Origin: CAZMRF01 sp964568735
GTDB taxonomy: Bacteria > Acidobacteriota > Polarisedimenticolia > JACPZX01
NCBI GenBank assembly: GCA_964568735.1
Contig: CAZMRF010000028.1
Span: 1 to 59,197 of the forward strand
DNA: 59,197 nucleotides
Direction of reading: 5' to 3'
Shown here: in pieces, positions 33,445-41,278 of the stretch
Layout of the letters: every line of letters begins with the position of its first letter
Numbering within the stretch: the first letter of the stretch is position 1
Notes under the pieces: model-generated
Databases searched by the model: none
Seen by the model: only the letters and a program-made list of their open reading frames with translations
Told to the model about the DNA's origin: nothing
Made by a program: the position numbers and the translations under genes

Positions 33445-33452
33445 TTATAATT
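33445..33452. promoter_or_regulatory. Shared, bidirectional -10 element
   Basis: GTTATAATTC holds a perfect TATAAT on the plus strand (33446-33451, toward the GT4 gene at 33559) and TATAAC or AATTAT on the minus strand directly before the kinase start at 33439. Confidence 0.45.
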
Positions 33453-33558
33453 CTCCGTTGTACCCCCTGATTGTCCGCCGATCCAACATTCTACGAAGTG
33501 TCACGTCAAGCCTCCGGCCGGTTCCACCGCGCCCCGGAGGCTCCGGGTCTCCCGGCAC

Positions 33559-34740
33559 ATGAAAGTCCTGCACACAGACTTCCACCGCGGATGGGGCGGG
33601 CAGGCCTCGCGCGTCCTCATGGTCTGCCAGCAGCTCGCCGATCGGGGCCACGGCGTCCTCATCGCAGCCCCCGAGGGTGAGCTGACGCGGCGCGCCCGCG
33701 CAGCCGGCCTCCAGGTGGACGATGGCTTCTCCTTCAAGCCGCCGGCGAGGGCGCTCTCCTTCATGGCGGACGTGAGGCGCCTCGCGTCGCTCCTGCGCCA
33801 GGGGAGCTTCGACATCCTGCACACCCACGGCTCCCAGGACACCTGGGTCGGTGCCGCGACGCGCGCCCTGACCGGCACCCCCCGGGTTTTTCTGATGACC
33901 CGCCACAACTCGAAGAGGGTCCGCTTCAACGCGGCCAACCGGTGGCTCTACGGCAAGGCGCTCGATCATCTCGTCCTCGTCGCGGGGAGCCTTCGGGATC
34001 AGTTCGAGCCTTTCCTCCGCGCGGGTCTGATCCGGGAAGAGCGGCTCTCCGTCGTCCACTCGGCTTTCAGGACCGAGAGCTTCCGTGAAGACGTGGAACC
34101 CTCCCGCGCGCGGAAGGAGCTGGGCCTCGAGGGCCGCGGGCCGATCCTGGGCGTGATGGCGAGGCTCTCGCGCGACAAGGGGCACACGTGGCTCTTCCAG
34201 GCGATGGAGGAAATCCGCGCCCGCCATCGCGGCGCGCTCCTCCTCGTCGCCGGGCTCGGGCCCGACGAAGCCGGCCTGCGTCGCGAGGTGGAACGGCGCG
34301 GGCTCACCGGATCCGTGAGGTTCCTCGGATTCCGTCACGACATCCCCGAGATCACGGCCCTCCTCGACGTGGCGGTCCTCCCCTCCGTCGGCTGCGACGC
34401 TTCGTCGGCCTCCATCAAGGAGGCCATGGCGATGGGGCGGCCCGTCGTGGCGACCGACGTCGGCGGCGCGAAGGAGATCCTCCGGGACGGAATCACGGGG
34501 AGGATCGTACCGCCCGCGGATTCCCGCAGCCTCGCGGCGGCGATCCTCTCCCTTCTCGACGATCCCGCGGCCGCGCAGGCGATGGGGGAGGCGGCGCGCG
34601 CGGAGGTCAGAGCACGCTTCACGCCGGAGCGGCTCGCCGACGGCTGCATCGCAGTCTACGAGAAGCTCCTGAGCCGCCCGGCGCGGGCGGCCTCGGCCGT
34701 GCGGACGGCGCCGGCCGGGCCGCAGGGGAGCCGCCCGTGA
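33559..34740 (+). CDS. GT4 glycosyltransferase
   Basis: 393 residues with GT-B fold. The N-terminal sugar-acceptor half begins MKVLHTDFHRGWGGQ and carries DILHTHGSQDTW. The C-terminal half starts at about residue 195 with GPILGVMARLSRDKGHTWL, then LLLVAGLGPDEAGL, and ends with the EX7E-type donor-binding region SIKEAMAMGRPVVATDVGG. This is the usual GT4 layout (retaining transferases of LPS, capsule or glycolipid synthesis). No membrane segment; peripheral at the inner membrane is likely. Its stop overlaps the GTG start of the MsbA-like exporter (GTGA), so the two are translationally coupled, which suggests its product is the exporter's cargo. Confidence 0.88.
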   Translation: MKVLHTDFHRGWGGQASRVLMVCQQLADRGHGVLIAAPEGELTRRARAAGLQVDDGFSFKPPARALSFMADVRRLASLLRQGSFDILHTHGSQDTWVGAATRALTGTPRVFLMTRHNSKRVRFNAANRWLYGKALDHLVLVAGSLRDQFEPFLRAGLIREERLSVVHSAFRTESFREDVEPSRARKELGLEGRGPILGVMARLSRDKGHTWLFQAMEEIRARHRGALLLVAGLGPDEAGLRREVERRGLTGSVRFLGFRHDIPEITALLDVAVLPSVGCDASSASIKEAMAMGRPVVATDVGGAKEILRDGITGRIVPPADSRSLAAAILSLLDDPAAAQAMGEAARAEVRARFTPERLADGCIAVYEKLLSRPARAASAVRTAPAGPQGSRP

Positions 34741-37010
34741 GCCCTCGCCGGAGCCGGGCATCCGGACCCGCGCGCAGGCAGACCTCGATGCGCCTCTACG
34801 GCCGCATGCTCACCTACCTGCTGCCCTACAAGCTCCGGGTGCTCCAAGTGATTCTCCTCTCCGTCGTGGTCGCTTTCCTCCAGGTGGGATCGCTGGGAGC
34901 GATGAAGCCCCTCTTCGACACCCTCTTCGCCGGGGAGGAGGCCGACTTCAAGCTCGCGCTCCACGTCACGGACGGGGAGGGGCGGCGGGTGGACGGGCTG
35001 AGGATCCGCCCGCAGATGCCCGAGGGATGGCGGCCCCGCCTCAAGTCGGAGTCGCGGGTCCTGGAGCCGGACGTGCTCGTTCTCGAGGGGCGGCGCAAGA
35101 TCCGCGAGTACGAGATACCCCTGATACTCAAGAACCGGATGGACCGCCCGATCGAAGGGCTGAAGATGAGCGCCGAGGTGGTCGGCCACGGATGGGATGC
35201 GGTCATCGTGGTCCCGGAAGGACTGACGATACCGCCCGGGGAGAGAGCGGAGGTCAGCCTGAAGCTGGGCCCCGATCGCAGGGACCCCTTCTTCCGGGCG
35301 CCGCTCTGGAAGACCTCGGCCGGACGGAAGCTCGCCTCGTGGCTCGAAGATCACGTCTTCCAGAACAAGTTCAAGGCGCTCTACATCATCTCGGCCTTCA
35401 TCCTCCTCGCGACCTTCCTCAAGTCGGCCCTGGGGTACAGCAAGGGCTTCTGGTCCAACTGGCTGGCGCGCCGCTCCTCGATGGACATCCGGCGCGAGCT
35501 CTTCGACAGCATCATCTCGCAGTCCGTCGCCTACTTCGACAGGCGCAAGCTCGGCCACATCATCTCGAGATTCACGAACTCCCTGAACCAGATGAACAAG
35601 GGGATGACCGCGCTCCTCTCCGAGATCGTCCTCGAGCCGCTGATCCTCCTGGGCGCCCTCGCGCTGGCCTTCTCCATCAACCCGCGCCTCGCGGCCCTGG
35701 GCCTCATGATCTTCCCCTTCAACGCCCTCCTGATCCGGTTCACGGGGAGGTGGATCCGCCGCTCCAGTGACCGAAGCCTCCGGGAGCGGGCCAACATGGT
35801 GTCGACGCTCCAGAGGAGCATCGAAGGGATCAGGATCGTCAAGGCCTTCGTGATGGAGGACCAGCAGCGCGAGCGCTTCGACGCCGCCAACGCGGAGGCT
35901 TTCCGCCACGACATGCGCGGCGCGCGCGCCAAGTCCATTGTGCAGCCGGTCGTGGAGATCTTCAGCGCCATCTTCGTCGTCCTCTTCCTGCTCCTGGGAG
36001 GGATCGCGGTGCTCCGCGGCAACATGAGCCCCGGCGACTTCGTCGTCTTCTATGCCTCCATGCTGGCCTGCTACTCGCCCATCAAGAAGATCAACAACGC
36101 CGTCGGTGAGATCCAGGAGGCGGTCAGCGGGGCGGAGGACGTCTTCGGCGAGATGGATCTCGTCCCCGAGATGGTCGAGGCGCCCGACGCCCTCGAAGCC
36201 CCGCGGCTCGCCGAGACCATCGCCTTCCGGGGAGTCTCCTTCCGGTACGATCGCGCCGGAGGGCCGATCCTGGACGGGATCGACCTCACCATACGCAGCG
36301 GCGAGTTCATCGCGCTCGTGGGCCCCTCGGGAGCCGGCAAGTCGACCCTGGTGAACCTGATCCCGCGCTTCTACGACACCATCTCGGGCTCGGTCGAGGT
36401 GGACGGCATCGACATCCGAAAACTGAAGCTCGATTCGCTCAGGCGGCAGATCGGCTTCGTCACCCAGGACGCGGTCCTCTTCCACGACTCGATCGCCAGC
36501 AACATCGCCGTGGGGAACCCCGAGGGGTCGCCGGAGCAGATCGAGGTGGCCGCCCGGACCGCGCACGCCCACGAGTTCATCGAGAAGCTGCCCGAAAAGT
36601 ACGAGACCCTCGTCGGGGATCGCGGGGTTCTGCTCTCCGGGGGGCAGCGGCAGAGGATCGCGCTGGCCCGCGCGGTCATGAGAGACCCGAGCCTGCTCAT
36701 CCTGGACGAGCCGACCTCCAGCCTCGACTCGGAGTCGGAGCGCCTGATCCAGGAGGCCATGGAGTCGTTCGTCAAGGGGCGGACGACCATCGTCATCGCC
36801 CACAGGCTCTCCACGGTCCTCAAGGCGGATCGCATCCTCGTGATGGAGAACGGGCGCATCATCCAGGAGGGGCGCCACGAGGACCTGATCGCCGAGCCGG
36901 GCGGCCTCTACCGTCGCCTCTACGAAGTCCAGTTCCGCGACTCCGGCCCGCGCCCGCAGCCTCCGCCTCCGGAGGTGGCTCGCGCCGCCGTGGGAGACGC
37001 TCCCGCGTGA
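34737..37010 (+). CDS. MsbA-type ABC lipid/glycolipid exporter with periplasmic domain insertion
   Basis: 757 residues from the GTG at 34737 (AGGGGAG upstream; an ATG at 34788 is possible). One membrane half and one ATPase. The ATPase shows Walker A GPSGAGKST, Q-loop VTQDAVLF, signature LLSGGQRQRIALA, Walker B LLILDEP and the switch histidine in IAHRLST. The membrane part resembles MsbA (RSSMDIRRELFDSIISQSVA, LGHIISRFTNSLNQM). Between helix 1 and helix 2, where MsbA has a short loop, lie about 140 extra residues (about 68-205). Its second half, EYEIPLILKNRMDRPIEG then VIVVPEGLTIPPGERAEVSL, looks like a NEW3/Ig-type beta-sandwich. It lies downstream of a GT4 and is coupled to an HprK-like gene (GTGA). 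Confidence 0.9.
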   Translation: MSPRRSRASGPARRQTSMRLYGRMLTYLLPYKLRVLQVILLSVVVAFLQVGSLGAMKPLFDTLFAGEEADFKLALHVTDGEGRRVDGLRIRPQMPEGWRPRLKSESRVLEPDVLVLEGRRKIREYEIPLILKNRMDRPIEGLKMSAEVVGHGWDAVIVVPEGLTIPPGERAEVSLKLGPDRRDPFFRAPLWKTSAGRKLASWLEDHVFQNKFKALYIISAFILLATFLKSALGYSKGFWSNWLARRSSMDIRRELFDSIISQSVAYFDRRKLGHIISRFTNSLNQMNKGMTALLSEIVLEPLILLGALALAFSINPRLAALGLMIFPFNALLIRFTGRWIRRSSDRSLRERANMVSTLQRSIEGIRIVKAFVMEDQQRERFDAANAEAFRHDMRGARAKSIVQPVVEIFSAIFVVLFLLLGGIAVLRGNMSPGDFVVFYASMLACYSPIKKINNAVGEIQEAVSGAEDVFGEMDLVPEMVEAPDALEAPRLAETIAFRGVSFRYDRAGGPILDGIDLTIRSGEFIALVGPSGAGKSTLVNLIPRFYDTISGSVEVDGIDIRKLKLDSLRRQIGFVTQDAVLFHDSIASNIAVGNPEGSPEQIEVAARTAHAHEFIEKLPEKYETLVGDRGVLLSGGQRQRIALARAVMRDPSLLILDEPTSSLDSESERLIQEAMESFVKGRTTIVIAHRLSTVLKADRILVMENGRIIQEGRHEDLIAEPGGLYRRLYEVQFRDSGPRPQPPPPEVARAAVGDAPA

Positions 37011-38122
37011 AGGCCGCCCCGTCCTCCACGACGGCGCGGATCGGCTGGGAGCTGCACGGCGTCCGCGTCAACCTCCGGTGCACTTCGGAGGAGGTCGATG
37101 GCTACGTGCGCGCCCACCTCGGGCCCGAGGCGATCGCAGTCCACGCGAGCCCGGACCTCTCCCTGACACTGGAGTGGCACTGGGGAACGCCCTCCTCCCG
37201 GGCTGAGGCCGAGGGATCCGGGGCGCGAGGGGCCGGAGAGAGGATCGGCCGCCACCTCGAGGCCCGCGACGGGCGACTCTTCTGGAGGCGGGTCTCGGGC
37301 TTCGAGGGCTTGAGCCTGGCGGCGGGCCGGAGCGGATCCACGATGGAGGTGACGGCCGCATGCCACTACAGCCCGCGGGATCCCCTCGCGAGGCTGCGCT
37401 ATCTCAAGGCCGACCGGCGCGCCCGCAAGACCAACCGCACCTTCTTCAGGCTCCTCTATCATGCCTTCTACTTTCCGCTGGCCTGGCACCTCGAATACCG
37501 CCGCGGCTGGGAGCTGCTGCACGCGTCGGCCGTGGAGCGCCGCGGCCGCGGGCTCATCCTGGCGGGGCACGGAGGCTCGGGGAAGTCCACGCTGGCGCTC
37601 TCTCTCATGGCGGACCCGGCCGTGCGCTTCATCTCGGACAACCTGATCCTGCACGACGGATCGAAGGTCTACAGCCTTCCCGAGCCCGTGAGGCTGGACC
37701 CCTCGAGCCTCGAGGCGATCCGCGCCTCCGGCTACCGCCCCCTGCCCACTGACCTGCCGCTGACGGCCCACCCGAAGCCGACCTATCGCGTCGAGCCTTC
37801 CCGCTGCGCGGCGGAGGCGGAGGCCGCCGCCATCGTGCTGCTCAGGTTCGGGCCCCGCGCGCACGTCAGGCAGATGGCCCCGGGCGAAGCGGCGGCTCAT
37901 CTCGTCGCGGCACGCGATCTCGTCCGGGAGGTCGAAGGCTACCGATCGGTGGCCGCCTTCCTCTCGCTGGCCTGCGGCGGCACGGATCTGCCCGGGGAGA
38001 GCGCCCCCTCCCGCGCCACCGCGGCCGGGCTGGCCGCCAGGGCCGGCAGCTTCTCGATGACCATCGGCGAGGGCGAGTCCGTCGCGAAGACCCTCGCGCG
38101 CCTCGGGGAGATCTTCCCGTGA
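37007..38122 (+). CDS. HPr-kinase-like P-loop protein
   Basis: 371 residues, GTG start overlapping the exporter's stop. The C-terminal part has the HprK-type core: LLHASAVERRGRGLILAG, the P-loop GHGGSGKST (residues 187-195) and the acidic FISDNLIL (D211). The N-terminal 130 residues are unfamiliar and beta-rich, and there is no HPr-binding helix pattern that I can see. In other genomes HprK-like proteins of this kind sit in exopolysaccharide, PqqD or peptide-modifying clusters and phosphorylate substrates other than HPr. Here the neighbours (exporter before, RtcB-like protein after, all with 4-base overlaps) suggest a dedicated role in this pathway. Confidence 0.8.
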   Translation: MKAAPSSTTARIGWELHGVRVNLRCTSEEVDGYVRAHLGPEAIAVHASPDLSLTLEWHWGTPSSRAEAEGSGARGAGERIGRHLEARDGRLFWRRVSGFEGLSLAAGRSGSTMEVTAACHYSPRDPLARLRYLKADRRARKTNRTFFRLLYHAFYFPLAWHLEYRRGWELLHASAVERRGRGLILAGHGGSGKSTLALSLMADPAVRFISDNLILHDGSKVYSLPEPVRLDPSSLEAIRASGYRPLPTDLPLTAHPKPTYRVEPSRCAAEAEAAAIVLLRFGPRAHVRQMAPGEAAAHLVAARDLVREVEGYRSVAAFLSLACGGTDLPGESAPSRATAAGLAARAGSFSMTIGEGESVAKTLARLGEIFP

Positions 38123-39564
38123 GCGGCTCGCCTTCCGCCGTGGGGAGAGGTGTCCGGCTCCTCTCCACCGAGAGGACGGCGCCACCCCCGGAGACGCTGG
38201 AGCGGCTCGAGAGCATCTCGCGCCTCTCCTGGATCGAAGCTCCCGTCGTGGCGCTCGGCGACGTCCACTGGAAGCCCCGGATGGAGACGCCGTCGAGCAC
38301 CGCGACGGCGACACGGAACGAGATCGTCATGGGCCTGAGCAGCTCGGCCCAGAACTGCGGGATGCAGGTCCTGGCGACGCCCCTGCGCAGGGAGCAGGCG
38401 GGGGAGCGCGGCTTCCTCGCGCGCCTCATGCTCGCGCTGCGCGAAGGCATCCCTCGCTCCCGGAGCTCGCCCATCATCACCCGCGAGGAGGCCCTGAGCT
38501 TCGCCGCGGGGGGCGCGCGCACCGCCGCGGCGAGGTACGGCCTCGATCCGAATCTGCTCGAGGGCATCGAGGAGGCGGGCTCACTCTTCGGTCCGGGAGG
38601 GATCGATCCCGCGGAGATCACCGCCGGGATCGACGAGACGGCGCTGGAGCGGGGCCGCTACTCCTTCGCATTCATCGGAGGCGGGAACCACTTCCTGGAG
38701 GTCCAGGTCGTGGAGGAGATCCTCGAAGAGGAGGCCTGCCGCGAGCTCGGGCTGACTCCCGGAATGATCGTCGTCATGTTCCACACGGGCTCGGAGCGCT
38801 TCGGAGGCGACCTCGGCCGGCTCTACTCGGTGAGGCTGAAGACCTCGGCAGCCCGGCGGAGGAAGTACTTCTTCCGGAAGATCCCCCTGCACCTCACGCG
38901 CGACAGGCCTTCGCTGCCGGCGGCGGCGAGGCGCGTGCGGTACTTCTTCTCGAGGCGCCCCTACGTTCCCGTGCCCGCCGACTCTCCGGAGGGGCTGCGC
39001 CTCGCGATGACGCTCAAGGCGGCGGGCAACTACGGATACGCGAACCGGGTAGCCGTGCTGGACCTGGTCCTCCGCGCGCTCCGGAAGGTCGCGCAGACCG
39101 GTAACGGCGGCTACCGCGTCCTGGCGGATCGCTCGCACAACATCATCGCGCGCGAGAGGGTCGCGGGCGAGGAGCTGTGGGTCCACCGGCACAACTCGGT
39201 GCGGCTCAGGCCCCCCTCCGACTTCGCCGAGGGGAGCTTCTCCGCGAGGTTCGGCCAGCTCTCGATGCTCCCCGGTACGAACCGATCCTCCTCCTACCTG
39301 ATCCTCAGCCGCGAAGGAGCCTCCTCCACGCTCAACTCCGCGGATCACGGCGCGGGGCGGACCGTGGAGCTCTTCGAGGAGCGCGGATGGTGCCGCCCCC
39401 GGCCGGAGCGGAGGACTCTCAAGTTCCGGTACAGCACGGCCGAGGTCGACGATCTGGCGCACGTCACCGACGAGGGGATCGACGAGGTGGTGGAACTCCT
39501 CAGGAAGTCCAGCGTCGCGGTCCCGGCCGCGCGGCTGACGCCGCTGGCCGTCCTCAAGGTGTGA
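38119..39564 (+). CDS. Divergent RtcB-family protein lacking one metal ligand
   Basis: 481 residues. RtcB ligases seal RNA 2',3'-cyclic phosphate ends using Mn and GTP. Family landmarks present: NCGM (C80), GGGNHFLEVQ (N190, H191), FHTGSERFGG (H222), AAGNYGYANR, SHN (H340), the PG-x-SSSY region, and DHGAGR (H410, the guanylylated histidine position). The canonical D-x-x-C motif is altered: the aspartate three residues before C80 is Ala77 (AQNC). The phosphate-binding HPGYG segment is replaced by HWKPRMETP. It may be a ligase with changed metal use or a repurposed member. The GTG start overlaps the HprK-like stop, so it belongs to the exporter operon, an unusual place for an RNA ligase. Confidence 0.85.
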   Translation: MSGSPSAVGRGVRLLSTERTAPPPETLERLESISRLSWIEAPVVALGDVHWKPRMETPSSTATATRNEIVMGLSSSAQNCGMQVLATPLRREQAGERGFLARLMLALREGIPRSRSSPIITREEALSFAAGGARTAAARYGLDPNLLEGIEEAGSLFGPGGIDPAEITAGIDETALERGRYSFAFIGGGNHFLEVQVVEEILEEEACRELGLTPGMIVVMFHTGSERFGGDLGRLYSVRLKTSAARRRKYFFRKIPLHLTRDRPSLPAAARRVRYFFSRRPYVPVPADSPEGLRLAMTLKAAGNYGYANRVAVLDLVLRALRKVAQTGNGGYRVLADRSHNIIARERVAGEELWVHRHNSVRLRPPSDFAEGSFSARFGQLSMLPGTNRSSSYLILSREGASSTLNSADHGAGRTVELFEERGWCRPRPERRTLKFRYSTAEVDDLAHVTDEGIDEVVELLRKSSVAVPAARLTPLAVLKV

Positions 39565-39577
39565 GAAGGATCAGCCG

Positions 39578-40306
39578 GTGGAAGCCCCCATCGTCACGAT
39601 CGCCATCGTCACCTACAACGCCACGGCCTTCGTGCGGCGCTGCCTGGAGAGTCTCCGCGAGCACTCGCGCGTTGCCATCGACGTCGTCGTCGTGGACAAC
39701 GCGTCGCAGGAGGAGACGAGGGATTATCTCGGGAGCGTGGGTTGGATCCGGCTCGTCCTCAATGCCCAGAACCGCCTCTGGTGCCCGGCGCTGAACCAGG
39801 CCCTCTCGATCGCGGCTCCCTCTTCGCGGTACTTCATGCTCCTCAATCCGGACGTCGAGGTGCTCCGCCCCGACTGGCTCGAGAGGCTGATCGCCGTGCT
39901 CGAGTCGGATCGGCGCATTGGAATCACGGGGACCCAGCACAACTACCGGCCGCTGGGCCCCATCTTCGGCGCCATCGACGGCCACTGCTTCATGTTCCGG
40001 CGCGAGCTCTGGGAGGATCCGAGGATCGGCCCCCTCAACGAGGCCTACCCGTGGAACGGCTCCCCCTACGTCTTCACGGCGCGGGCCTGGGCCAGAGGCT
40101 GGACCTACCGGCTGCACCCCCCCAACCCCGTCCTCCTGACCCACCACAAGGGACGCTCCCGGGCCGAGTCGAAGAGCCCGATGCCCAATCGGAAGATCGA
40201 CGCCCGGGGGATTCTCGTGGAGGCCGGCCTCGAGCCGTGGAAAGAGAGCCGGATCGTCACACCCTTCCGTCGGGCGTTGATCCGCAGGGGCCGGCTCCCG
40301 CGATGA
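39578..40306 (+). CDS. GT2 glycosyltransferase
   Basis: 242 residues with GT-A fold. It starts with IVTIAIVTYNATAFVRRCLE, has DVVVVDNASQEE at strand two, and the metal-binding region as LLNPDVEVLRPDWLE (DxD replaced by PDVE, as in rhamnosyltransferase-like members). A later HCFMFRRELWEDPRIGP is the acceptor side. The GTG start at 39578 has AAGGA 7 bases upstream. It follows the RtcB-like gene after 13 bases. No membrane anchor. Probably adds a sugar to the glycan made by this cluster; donor and acceptor unknown. Confidence 0.86.
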   Translation: MEAPIVTIAIVTYNATAFVRRCLESLREHSRVAIDVVVVDNASQEETRDYLGSVGWIRLVLNAQNRLWCPALNQALSIAAPSSRYFMLLNPDVEVLRPDWLERLIAVLESDRRIGITGTQHNYRPLGPIFGAIDGHCFMFRRELWEDPRIGPLNEAYPWNGSPYVFTARAWARGWTYRLHPPNPVLLTHHKGRSRAESKSPMPNRKIDARGILVEAGLEPWKESRIVTPFRRALIRRGRLPR

Positions 40307-40321
40307 CCGCGCCGCCCGGGG

Positions 40322-40327
40322 TATAAT
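40322..40327 (+). promoter_or_regulatory. -10 element upstream of the 2OG oxygenase
   Basis: A perfect TATAAT 36 bases before the ATG at 40364. The start also has GGGAGGAA upstream, so this is a leadered mRNA. No clear -35. Confidence 0.45.
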
Positions 40328-40363
40328 CCCGGCCTGCGGGACGAGGGATAGGGAGGAATCGAG

Positions 40364-41278
40364 ATGGCGGAAGCGATGCAGGCGGGTGCGCGGCAGCGCG
40401 GCGACGCCGGGATCGGGCGCGGGATCTACCTGGACGGCGCCCGATTGATGGATCTCGCGCGGCAGAACAGCTCCCGCTATGCGAGCGCCGAGCCCTTCCC
40501 GCACATCCTCTTCGACGACTTCCTTCCCCCGGAAGTGCTCGACCGGATCCTCGAGGAGTTCCCCGGCCCGGACGACACCGAGTGGATCACCTTCGACCAC
40601 ATCTCTAGCAAGAAGCTGGCCCTCAGCGACGAGACCCGGATGGGACCCGTGACGCGCCAGCTCCTCTACGAGCTGAACTCCGCCGGCTTCGTGACCTTCC
40701 TCGAGGAGCTGACCGGGATCGAAGGGCTGATCCCCGATCCCCACTTCGTCGGAGGCGGCCTCCACCAGATCACGAAGGGCGGCCTCCTCGGCATCCACTC
40801 GGATTTCAACCTCCACAAGCGTCTGAAGCTGGACCGGCGCCTCAATGCCCTCATCTTCCTCAACAAGGACTGGAAGGAAGAGTGGGGCGGCGCCATCGAG
40901 CTGTGGGATCGGGAGATGACGCGATGCGTCAAGAAGTACTATCCCGTCTTCAACCGCTGCGTGATCTTCACGACCACGGACTTGTCCTTCCACGGGCACC
41001 CCGATCCGCTGGAGGTCCCGCCGGATCGCACGAGGAAGTCCATCGCGCTGTACTACTACACGAACGGACGGCCCCCCGAGGAGATCACGGCCCCCCATTC
41101 CACGCTGCACCAGAGGAGACCCGGCGAGAAGGAGGTCCGCCGCCACCGCAAGCCGAAGAGGCGGCATGGCAAGAGCCTCGTGCTCCGGATTCTCCCGCCC
41201 ATCCTCTACGATGCCTACCGGGCGATCCGCTACGGCAGCGATGATCCGCGCCGCCGCCCACCCACCCACGACTATTGA
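40364..41278 (+). CDS. 2-oxoglutarate/Fe(II) oxygenase
   Basis: 304 residues. The iron triad is H145-S-D147 in GIHSDFN and H210 in LSFHGHPD; the 2OG-binding arginine is R224 in RTRKSIALYYYT. The core begins with the PFPHILFDDFLPPEVLDRIL block common in prolyl-hydroxylase-like (PKHD-type) proteins of glycan clusters. The C-terminal 60 residues are Arg/Lys/His-rich. The substrate could be a protein or a glycan; the sequence does not say. Starts with its own promoter and a strong ribosome site, and its stop overlaps the TTG start of the next gene (TTGA). Confidence 0.87.
   Translation: MAEAMQAGARQRGDAGIGRGIYLDGARLMDLARQNSSRYASAEPFPHILFDDFLPPEVLDRILEEFPGPDDTEWITFDHISSKKLALSDETRMGPVTRQLLYELNSAGFVTFLEELTGIEGLIPDPHFVGGGLHQITKGGLLGIHSDFNLHKRLKLDRRLNALIFLNKDWKEEWGGAIELWDREMTRCVKKYYPVFNRCVIFTTTDLSFHGHPDPLEVPPDRTRKSIALYYYTNGRPPEEITAPHSTLHQRRPGEKEVRRHRKPKRRHGKSLVLRILPPILYDAYRAIRYGSDDPRRRPPTHDY

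Noticed and set aside
34656..36878. 740-codon minus-strand frame opposite the ABC exporter
   Set aside because: Low-complexity shadow of the exporter, which has all ABC motifs.
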